Shown piece by piece: positions 57,407 to 64,000 of a stretch of 64,000 bases of DNA (positions are counted from its first letter, which is position 1; every line of letters begins with the position of its first letter). This stretch comes from Flaviflagellibacter sp963786225 (GTDB taxonomy: Bacteria > Pseudomonadota > Alphaproteobacteria > Rhizobiales > Methylopilaceae). The position numbers and the translations under genes were made by a program. The stretch is taken from the NCBI GenBank assembly GCA_963786225.1, contig CAWAYQ010000006.1:1-64000 (forward strand). The letters are read 5' to 3'. The notes beneath the pieces were generated by a model that did not search any database, had not been told where the DNA came from, and was given only the letters and a program-made list of their open reading frames with translations.

Positions 57407-57436
57407 AAAAAAGGGCGCCTCGCGGCGCCCTTTTTT
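57407..57436. terminator. Bidirectional terminator between lysE-like gene and pnp
   Basis: Palindrome AAAAAAGGGCGCC / GGCGCCCTTTTTT with a TCGC loop. It has an A-run on one side and a T-run on the other, so it can end both convergent transcripts. Confidence 0.93.
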
Positions 57437-57466
57437 ATTTCAATGAAGGATGTGAAGGATCTGGGA

Positions 57467-59620
57467 TCAGCCTTCCGCCGCCACGGCTTCCTTCTGCTTG
57501 CCTTCGAGGTCCTCGCCGGTCGTCTGGTCGACGACCTTCATGGAGAGGCGCGTCTTGCCGCGGTCGTCGAAGCCGAGAAGCTTGACCTTGACCTTGTCGC
57601 CCTCTTTCAGGACTTCCGACACCTTTTCGATGCGGCGCGGCACGATCTGCGAGACATGGACGAGGCCGTCGCGCGAACCGAAGAAGTTCACGAACGCACC
57701 GAAATCCACGACCTTCACGACAGTACCGTCATAGATGGTGCCGACTTCCGGCTCCGCGACGATCGAGTGGATCCAGTTCAGCGCGGCCTTGATGGCCTTG
57801 CCGTCCGAGGATGCGACCTTCACCGTGCCGTCGTCCTCGACATTGATCTTCGCGCCCGTCTTTTCGACGATCTCGCGGATGACCTTGCCGCCGGAACCGA
57901 TGACGTCACGGATCTTGTCGGTCGGGATCTTGATGACCTCGATGCGCGGCGCGAACTCGCCGAGTTCCGGACGCGCCGATGTCAGCGCCTTGCCCATTTC
58001 GCCGAGGATGTGAATACGCCCATCCTTGGCCTGGCCGAGAGCCACCTTCATGATGTTCTCGGTGATGCCGGCGATCTTGATGTCCATCTGGAGCGCGGTG
58101 ATGCCCTCCGTCGTGCCGGCCACCTTGAAGTCCATGTCGCCGAGATGATCCTCGTCGCCGAGAATGTCGGAGAGAACCGCAAAGCGCTCGCCTTCGAGGA
58201 TGAGGCCCATCGCGATGCCCGCGACCGGACGCTTCAGCGGAACGCCCGCGTCCATGGCTGCGAGCGAGGTGCCGCACACCGTCGCCATCGAGGACGAGCC
58301 GTTCGACTCGGTGATCTCGGAGACGACACGGATCGTGTACGGGAACTCGTGGTTCGGCGGCAGCATCGGGTGGATGGCGCGCCATGCCAGCTTGCCGTGG
58401 CCGATTTCGCGGCGGCCGGGCGAACCCATGCGGCCGGTTTCGCCGACCGAGTAGGGCGGGAAGTTGTAGTGCAGCATGAAGGCTTCCTTGTAGGTACCTT
58501 CAAGCGCGTCGATGAACTGCTCGTCCTCGCCGGTGCCGAGCGTGGCGACGACCAGCGCCTGGGTTTCGCCGCGCGTAAAGAGCGACGAACCATGTGTCCG
58601 CGGCAGGACGCCGACTTCGGACAGGATCGGGCGGACCGTCTTGACGTCGCGGCCGTCGATGCGAATGCCGTCGTCGAGAATGTTCCAGCGCACGATCTTG
58701 GCTTCGAGATCGTGGAACACCGAACCGACTTTTGTCGCCGGCGGGGCGTTCTCGTCACCTTCCGGGCAGAGCGCCGCGATCACTTTTTCGCGGATTTTGC
58801 CGACTTCCGTGTAACGGTCCGTCTTCTTCTGGATCTTGTAGGCGTCGCGCAGATCCTTCTCCGCGATCTTGCGGATCGCATCTTCGAGCGCGCTGTTGTC
58901 GGCGGTCTCGATGTCGCGCGGCTCCTTCGCCGCCTTCTCGGCCAGCGAGATGATGGCATCGATCACCGGCTGGAAACCGCGATGGCCGAACATCACGGCC
59001 CCGAGCATGATCTCTTCCGAAAGCTCCTTGGCTTCCAATTCGACCATCAGCACCGCGTCCTGCGTACCGGCGACGACGAGATCGAGATCGCTCTCCTTGA
59101 TCTGGTCCGTTGTCGGATTGAGGACGTATTCGCCGTTGATGTAGCCGACGCGGGCGCCGCCCACCGGGCCCATGAACGGAACGCCCGAAAGCGTCAGTGC
59201 CGCGGAGGCCGCGACCAGGCCGACGATGTCGGGATCATTTTCGAGGTCATGGCTCAGAACGGTAATGACGACCTGCGTGTCGCAGCGCCAGCCGTCGATG
59301 AACAGCGGACGGATCGGACGGTCGATGAGGCGCGAAGTCAGCGTCTCCTTTTCGGTCGGACGGCCTTCGCGTTTGAAGAAGCCGCCCGGAATACGGCCGG
59401 CTGCGTAGAAGCGTTCCTGGTAGTTCACGGTCAGCGGCATGAAATCGACGCCGGGCTTGGGAGCCTTGGCGGCGACGACGGTCGCAAGAACAGTGGTGTC
59501 GCCATAGGTGGCAAGCACGGCGCCATGCGCCTGACGGGCCATGCGGCCGGTCTCGAGGATGAGCTCATGCCCGCCCCATTCGAGCACTTCACGTTGAATA
59601 TCGAACATATGTTTTCTCAT
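57467..59620 (-). CDS. pnp: Polyribonucleotide nucleotidyltransferase
   Basis: Phosphorolytic 3'-5' exoribonuclease of the RNA degradosome. The 717-residue protein has two RNase PH-like domains (LTVNYQERFYAAGRIPGGFF and SSSMATVCGTSLAAMDAGVP; YNFPPYSVGETGRMGSPGRR), a KH domain (RDVIGSGGKVIREIVEKTGA) and an S1 domain (GTIYDGTVVKVVDFGAFVNF). It starts MFDIQREVLEWGGHELIL or 3 codons earlier (MRKHMFDI). It follows rpsO, with a terminator between, a conserved order. Confidence 0.98.
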   Translation of the reverse strand: MRKHMFDIQREVLEWGGHELILETGRMARQAHGAVLATYGDTTVLATVVAAKAPKPGVDFMPLTVNYQERFYAAGRIPGGFFKREGRPTEKETLTSRLIDRPIRPLFIDGWRCDTQVVITVLSHDLENDPDIVGLVAASAALTLSGVPFMGPVGGARVGYINGEYVLNPTTDQIKESDLDLVVAGTQDAVLMVELEAKELSEEIMLGAVMFGHRGFQPVIDAIISLAEKAAKEPRDIETADNSALEDAIRKIAEKDLRDAYKIQKKTDRYTEVGKIREKVIAALCPEGDENAPPATKVGSVFHDLEAKIVRWNILDDGIRIDGRDVKTVRPILSEVGVLPRTHGSSLFTRGETQALVVATLGTGEDEQFIDALEGTYKEAFMLHYNFPPYSVGETGRMGSPGRREIGHGKLAWRAIHPMLPPNHEFPYTIRVVSEITESNGSSSMATVCGTSLAAMDAGVPLKRPVAGIAMGLILEGERFAVLSDILGDEDHLGDMDFKVAGTTEGITALQMDIKIAGITENIMKVALGQAKDGRIHILGEMGKALTSARPELGEFAPRIEVIKIPTDKIRDVIGSGGKVIREIVEKTGAKINVEDDGTVKVASSDGKAIKAALNWIHSIVAEPEVGTIYDGTVVKVVDFGAFVNFFGSRDGLVHVSQIVPRRIEKVSEVLKEGDKVKVKLLGFDDRGKTRLSMKVVDQTTGEDLEGKQKEAVAAEG

Positions 59621-59764
59621 GGTCTGCGGCGATTAAGGCCGGGCCACGAGCAGAATTGCGGGATGCTGTGTACCTACAGAGCATCCAGCGATCCTGCCCG
59701 TGGGCGTGTGCTGGCCCGCGGCGCCTCGGATTAGGCGCGGCATCCCCATGACGCCGCACCATGC

Positions 59765-59790
59765 AAAAACGGCGCGCCTGTGGCGCGCCG
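59765..59790 (-). terminator. Rho-independent terminator of rpsO
   Basis: On the minus strand, stem CGGCGCGCC / GGCGCGCCG with a short loop followed by TTTTT, 6 bases after the rpsO stop. It separates rpsO from pnp; the gap from here to pnp (about 145 bp) has further GC-rich inverted repeats but no gene. Confidence 0.85.
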
Positions 59791-59796
59791 CACGTG

Positions 59797-60066
59797 TCAG
59801 CGGCGAATGCTCAGCCGCTTAATGAGATCTTCGTAGCGCTTCACGTCCTTCGACTTCACATAGTCGAGCAGTGAGCGGCGCTGGCTCACCATCTTCAGAA
59901 GGCCGCGGCGCGAATGATTGTCCTTCGCATGGCCCTTGAAGTGTTCGGTGAGGTTGTTGATGCGCTCCGTCAGGATCGCGACCTGGACTTCCGGCGAACC
60001 GGTGTCGCCCGATTTGGTGGCATATTCTTTCACGAGCGCCTGTTTGCGCTCAGCGGCAATCGACAT
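59797..60066 (-). CDS. rpsO: 30S ribosomal protein S15
   Basis: Small-subunit protein uS15 of 89 residues that binds 16S rRNA early in assembly. It starts MSIAAERKQALVKEYATKSG and has DTGSPEVQVAILTERINNLT, KGHAKDNHSRRGLLKMVSQR and DLIKRLSIRR at the end. AGGAAG lies just before the ATG. It lies between truB and pnp. Confidence 0.98.
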   Translation of the reverse strand: MSIAAERKQALVKEYATKSGDTGSPEVQVAILTERINNLTEHFKGHAKDNHSRRGLLKMVSQRRSLLDYVKSKDVKRYEDLIKRLSIRR

Positions 60067-60121
60067 CGGGACTTCCTTTCTGCTGCCGGCAAGACCGGCG
60101 GGCTTTCAAAAACACCGGGCG

Positions 60122-61069
60122 TCAGCCCGGAAGATGGAACACGCGTTTGGGATGAATCTCGCCGCCTTCGGCTTCCGCCAGAGCGACAAGCGCGCCCTGG
60201 GCGGTCACATAACAAGTGCCGGTAAGCGGCGGAGCATCTCGTCCGCGCAGTAAAACGGCCTGACCTCGTCTGAGGCGGGCCGCATCCGCCCCGCTCACGG
60301 CCAACGCCGGGATGTCGTCCAGCGCGGTCTCAACGGGGAGAAGATGGTCGGCGAGGTTGCCCTCGCCGGGCGCACATAAGCGCAAGCGCTCTATTTCGTC
60401 CAGAGAAATCAGGCTGTCCTCGCCGAACGGGCCGACGCTGACCCGGCGCAGCGCCGAGATATGGCCGAGGCATAAAAGCGCCCGCCCCATATCGCGCGCG
60501 AGCGCCCGGACATAGGCGCCCTTGCCGGTCTCGGTTTCAAAAACAGCTGTGTTCTCAGTGGTTTCAACCAATTCCAGCCGATGGACTTCGATTTCGCGGG
60601 GCTGCAGATCGACCGTCTCGCCGTCGCGGGCGAGGTCGTAGGCCCGCTCGCCCTGGATCTTGATGGCCGAGAACTGGGGCGGGGTCTGCATGATCGTGCC
60701 CCGGAAGCGGGGCAGAACCGCCAGAATTTCCTTTTCCGACGGCCGTTTAGGCGATAGCCCCGTCTCCCGGCCCTCGCTGTCGTCGGTGTCTGTCTCGGTG
60801 CCCCAGCTTACCGTGAAACGGTAGATTTTCCGCCCGTCCATGGCGAAGGGCACGGTCTTGGTTGCTTCGCCGAAGGCTATCGGCAGACAGCCCGTCGCAA
60901 GGGGGTCGAGCGTTCCGGCATGGCCGGCCTTTTTCGCCCCGAACGCGCGCTTCACCTTGGCGAGGGCGTGTGTCGAGGTCATGCCCGACGGCTTGTCGAG
61001 GATCAGCCAGCCATGCACATCGCGCTTTTTCGGGCGCGGCGGCGGGGCGGCGGGCGCGAGATCGCTCAC
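60122..61069 (-). CDS. truB: tRNA pseudouridine-55 synthase
   Basis: Converts U55 of the T-loop of tRNAs to pseudouridine. The catalytic Asp is in AGHAGTLDPLATGCLPIAFG; other TruB motifs are GWLILDKPSGMTSTHALAKV, YRFTVSWGTETDTDDSEG and GAYVRALARDMGRAL. The 315-residue length includes a short Pro-rich N-terminal extension. It overlaps rbfA by 4 bp and precedes rpsO by 55 bp. Confidence 0.97.
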   Translation of the reverse strand: MSDLAPAAPPPRPKKRDVHGWLILDKPSGMTSTHALAKVKRAFGAKKAGHAGTLDPLATGCLPIAFGEATKTVPFAMDGRKIYRFTVSWGTETDTDDSEGRETGLSPKRPSEKEILAVLPRFRGTIMQTPPQFSAIKIQGERAYDLARDGETVDLQPREIEVHRLELVETTENTAVFETETGKGAYVRALARDMGRALLCLGHISALRRVSVGPFGEDSLISLDEIERLRLCAPGEGNLADHLLPVETALDDIPALAVSGADAARLRRGQAVLLRGRDAPPLTGTCYVTAQGALVALAEAEGGEIHPKRVFHLPG

Positions 61070-61458
61070 TCCTTGTCCTCCACATCGCGGCGGACTTCCG
61101 GCAGGTCGAGCAGCGCGTCCATCTTCTGGCCGATGTCGAAGCTCGTATCGACGCGAAAGCGCAGTTCGGGGACCGCACGCAACTCGACCCTGCGGCCGAG
61201 GGCGCCGCGCAGCGGCTTCTTGTTCTTTTCGAGCGCTGCCACGACCTTATCGGCGTTCTTGCCGCCGAGAGGCATGACATAGGCCGTCGCAAGCTTGAGG
61301 TCGGGCGACATCCGGACCTCCGGAATTGTAATGACGGTTTTCTCGAGCGCCGGATCCGGCACATCGCCGCGCTGCAGGATATCGGCGAGCGCGTGACGGA
61401 CGAGCTCGCCGACGCGCAATTGCCGCTGGGACGGGCCCGCCGCTTTGATCTTGGACAT
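61066..61458 (-). CDS. rbfA: Ribosome-binding factor A
   Basis: KH-like factor for maturation of the 30S subunit, especially the 16S rRNA 5' end. The 130-residue protein shows SQRQLRVGELVRHALADILQ, VRMSPDLKLATAYVMPLGGK and LRAVPELRFRVDTSFDIGQK, all typical of RbfA. It lies between infB (70-bp gap) and truB (ATGA overlap). Confidence 0.97.
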   Translation of the reverse strand: MSKIKAAGPSQRQLRVGELVRHALADILQRGDVPDPALEKTVITIPEVRMSPDLKLATAYVMPLGGKNADKVVAALEKNKKPLRGALGRRVELRAVPELRFRVDTSFDIGQKMDALLDLPEVRRDVEDKE

Positions 61459-61528
61459 TTATTGAACCTCGACGTTACGGGCGTCGCGGAATCGGACCGC
61501 GACGCCCACCAACGATTTGTACGGACGC

Positions 61529-64000
61529 CTACAGCGACCGTGTCACTTCAGTCACGAGATAGCACTCTATGACATCGCCTGCGCGCATGTCCTGATAGTT
61601 CTCGAACGCCATGCCGCATTCCTGGCCGGTGTGAACCTCTTTGACTTCATCCTTGAAGCGCTTGAGAGTCGAGAGCTTGCCTTCGTGCACGACGACGTTG
61701 TCGCGGATCAGGCGCACGCCCGCACCGCGTTCGACGCGGCCTTCGGTGACCTTACAGCCCGCGACCTTGCCGACCTTCGAGATGTTGAACACTTCGAGGA
61801 TCTCGGCATTGCCCAGGAACTCTTCGCGCCGTTCGGGCGCGAGCAGGCCGGACATGGCTTTGCGCATATCGTCCACGAGATCGTAGATGATATTGTAATA
61901 GCGGATCTCGACGCCGGACCGCTCCGCCGCCTCGCGCGCTTCCTTCAGCGCACGGACATTGAAGCCGAGCACCGCGGCGCCGGACGCCCCGGCAAGCGTG
62001 ACGTCGGACTCGGTGATGCCGCCGGCGCCGGCGTGCAGAACGCGCGCCGAAACCTCGTCATTGCCGACCTTTGCCAGCGCCTGGATGATCGCTTCGACCG
62101 AGCCCTGCACGTCGCCCTTGATGACGAGCGGGAACTCCTGACGGCCGGCCGCGGTCTTCAGGTTCGACATCATCTGTTCGATGGAGCCGCCGCCACCGCG
62201 TCCCGCGCGCGCCGCCGCGAGATCGCGGCGCTGGCGCTGACGGTATTCGGTGACTTCGCGCGCGCGCGCTTCGTTCTCGACGACCGCGAGACGGTCGCCC
62301 GCCTCCGGCGCGCCCTGGAAGCCGAGCACTTCGACCGGAAGCGAGGGACCCGCTTCGGTGACGTTCTTGCCCTGATCGTTGATCAGCGCGCGGACACGGC
62401 CCCATTCGGAGCCCGCAACCACGATGTCGCCGTTCTTCAGCGTGCCGCGCTGCACCAGGACCGTCGCGACCGGGCCGCGGCCCTTGTCGAGCTTGGCTTC
62501 GATCACGATGCCTTCGGCGGCACGATCCGGATTGGCCTTGAGGTCGAGCAGTTCGGACTGCAGCTGGATCAGCTCCAGCAGCTTGTCGAGATTGAGCTTC
62601 TCCTTGGCCGAAACCTCGACTTCGAGGATTTCGCCGCCGAGGCTTTCGACCTGGATTTCGTACTGCAGCAATTCGGTACGTACACGCTCGGGCTTTGCGC
62701 CCGGCTTGTCGATCTTGTTGATGGCGACGATGATCGGAACGCCCGCCGCCTTGGCGTGGCTGATCGCCTCCACCGTCTGCGGCATGACGCCGTCATCGGC
62801 GGCCACGACGAGAACCACGATGTCGGTCGCCTTCGCGCCGCGCTGGCGCATCGAGGTGAACGCTTCGTGACCGGGCGTGTCGATGAAGGTCACAAGGCCG
62901 CCGAGCGGCGTCTTCACCTGATAGGCGCCGATATGCTGGGTGATGCCGCCGGCCTCGCCGGATACGACATTGGTCCGGCGGATGGCGTCGAGCAACGAAG
63001 TCTTGCCGTGGTCGACATGGCCCATGATCGTCACGACCGGAGGACGCGAAATCTGCGCGCCGTCTTGGTCGGCCGCGTCGAAGAGGCCCTCTTCCACGTC
63101 CGATTCCGCCACGCGGCGAACGGTGTGGCCGAGTTCCTCGGCGATCAGCTGAGCGGTGTCGGCGTCGATCACATCGTTGATCTTCTTCATCTCGCCCTGC
63201 TTCATCAGCAGGCGGATGACATCGACCGCGCGTTCGGCCATGCGGTTGGCGAGTTCCTGGATCGTGATGGTTTCCGGGATCACGACGTCGCGCTGGATCT
63301 TTTCCTTCGGTTCGGCCTGAACCTTGCCGGTCATGCGCTGGACGCGGCGGCGGAAGGCGGCGACCGAACGGGCGCGCTCTTCTTCGGACTCGAACGCCGT
63401 CGTCAGCGTCAGGCGGCCACGCTGCTTTTCCTGGCCGGCCTTGGCGCGTTCGGGTTTGGGCGGCGTGACGGGACGTCCCGGCATTCCGGGACGGCGTACG
63501 GGTCCGCGCGGGGCTTCGTCTTCTTCCTCGACGCGAATGGGAGCGCGCGGCGCTGCCGTGGCTTCCTCGCCGAGCCGCTTCTTGGCGGCATCCTCGGCCT
63601 TCTTCCGCGATTCCTCTTCGCCGGTCCGGCGGGATTCCTCTTCCTTCTTGCGGGCTTCGGCGGCTTCGCGTTCGGCGGCGCGGCGCTGATCCTCGGCGGC
63701 GCGACGCTTGGCGTCCTCCTCGGCCTTGATCCGGTCGCTGGCCTCGCGCGAGCGGGCATCCGACAGAGCGCGGTCGCGCGCCTCGATCTCATCCGATGTC
63801 AAAGTGCGCAGAACCACGCCCGGCGCGCGCGGGGCCCGCGGCGCCTGCTGCGGTGCGGCAGGGGCCGGCGCGGCCGTGGTGGTGGTGACGACCGTCTTCT
63901 TGACGATGGGCGCGGCGACGGGTTCGGGTTTGTCGCCCGGTCCGATGACCCGGCGCTTCACCTTCTCGACAACGACTTGCTTCGAGCGGCCATGGCTGAA
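61529..64000 (-). CDS. infB: Translation initiation factor IF-2, 5' end outside the window
   Basis: GTPase that brings fMet-tRNA to the 30S subunit. The window holds more than 820 residues. The N-terminal domain is rich in Glu, Arg and Ala (about residues 60-160). The G domain has VTIMGHVDHGKTSLLDAIRR, ITQHIGAYQV, FIDTPGHEAFTSMRQRG and AINKIDKPGA. C-terminal domains end with YQDMRAGDVIECYLVTEVTR. The frame is open through base 64000, reading FSHGRSKQVVVEKVKRR before the first internal Met, so the true start lies to the right. It is the first visible gene of the rbfA-truB-rpsO-pnp operon. Confidence 0.98.
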   Translation of the reverse strand, partial: FSHGRSKQVVVEKVKRRVIGPGDKPEPVAAPIVKKTVVTTTTAAPAPAAPQQAPRAPRAPGVVLRTLTSDEIEARDRALSDARSREASDRIKAEEDAKRRAAEDQRRAAEREAAEARKKEEESRRTGEEESRKKAEDAAKKRLGEEATAAPRAPIRVEEEDEAPRGPVRRPGMPGRPVTPPKPERAKAGQEKQRGRLTLTTAFESEEERARSVAAFRRRVQRMTGKVQAEPKEKIQRDVVIPETITIQELANRMAERAVDVIRLLMKQGEMKKINDVIDADTAQLIAEELGHTVRRVAESDVEEGLFDAADQDGAQISRPPVVTIMGHVDHGKTSLLDAIRRTNVVSGEAGGITQHIGAYQVKTPLGGLVTFIDTPGHEAFTSMRQRGAKATDIVVLVVAADDGVMPQTVEAISHAKAAGVPIIVAINKIDKPGAKPERVRTELLQYEIQVESLGGEILEVEVSAKEKLNLDKLLELIQLQSELLDLKANPDRAAEGIVIEAKLDKGRGPVATVLVQRGTLKNGDIVVAGSEWGRVRALINDQGKNVTEAGPSLPVEVLGFQGAPEAGDRLAVVENEARAREVTEYRQRQRRDLAAARAGRGGGGSIEQMMSNLKTAAGRQEFPLVIKGDVQGSVEAIIQALAKVGNDEVSARVLHAGAGGITESDVTLAGASGAAVLGFNVRALKEAREAAERSGVEIRYYNIIYDLVDDMRKAMSGLLAPERREEFLGNAEILEVFNISKVGKVAGCKVTEGRVERGAGVRLIRDNVVVHEGKLSTLKRFKDEVKEVHTGQECGMAFENYQDMRAGDVIECYLVTEVTRSL

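Noticed and set aside
57443..59734. A 763-codon open frame antisense to pnp, and similar long antisense frames at 3228-5201 and 1387-2736
   Set aside because: They mirror real genes in a GC-rich genome where antisense frames stay open by codon bias. Their translations are rich in Arg, Asp and His and show no family motif.

Overview
This is a GC-rich, densely coded chromosomal segment of an alphaproteobacterium, most likely of the order Hyphomicrobiales (Rhizobiales). The main support is gene order: mutM / ubiE-ubiB-coaBC-dut beside rpsT and dnaA-dnaN-recF-gyrB, a fabA-fabB-fabI operon, an mprF(lpiA)-acvB pair, the infB-rbfA-truB-rpsO-pnp operon, and clustered GANTC (CcrM-type) sites upstream of dnaA. 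No rRNA, tRNA, CRISPR array or intact transposase was recognised.

Layout. 1-1.4 kb: moeB and a 2-hydroxychromene-2-carboxylate isomerase-like gene, both badly frameshifted. 1.6-8.9 kb: argG, a class A penicillin-binding protein, a YgjP-type metallopeptidase, an alpha/beta hydrolase, and infC-rpmI-rplT. 8.9-13 kb: pheS-pheT, split by a DUF559 gene that lies between inverted repeats. 13-18.5 kb: DUF1772 protein, a YiiX-like/CysZ-like/YnfA overlapping unit, fused pabB-pabC, nth, DUF2244 and a 58-residue membrane protein. 18.7-24.6 kb: typA, mprF and acvB. 24.7-31.7 kb: cysK with a CymR-like Rrf2 regulator and a perfect palindrome, then dut, coaBC, ubiB, ubiE, mutM, rpsT. 31.7-41.1 kb: a replication block made of an AT-richer control region, a rhodanese gene, dnaA, dnaN, recF, recQ and gyrB.

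41.1-50.1 kb looks like an accessory island. It holds an isochorismatase-like amidase, a complete branched-chain-type ABC importer, a D-threonine-aldolase-type PLP enzyme, a decayed gamma-glutamyltransferase gene and a DadA-like D-amino-acid dehydrogenase. Together these suggest uptake and breakdown of an unusual D- or hydroxy-amino acid or an N-substituted amide of one. 50.1-64 kb returns to core genes: a small conserved protein, a KefB/C antiporter, fabA-fabB-fabI, an outer-membrane beta-barrel, a LysE exporter, and pnp-rpsO-truB-rbfA-infB, with infB cut by the right edge.

There is an important caveat. At least 20 single-base indels, nearly all insertions, break otherwise well-conserved and often essential genes (pheS, pheT, typA, nth, pabBC, mprF, moeB, an OMP gene). 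They concentrate at 0-22 kb and 55-56 kb and are absent from most of the rest. I read them as sequence or assembly errors and give whole-gene spans with the break positions. The strongest leads for new biology are the inverted-repeat-bounded DUF559 cassette inside pheST, the hairpin cluster after the penicillin-binding protein gene, the cysK/Rrf2 palindrome, the GANTC cluster before dnaA, and the transport/catabolism island.
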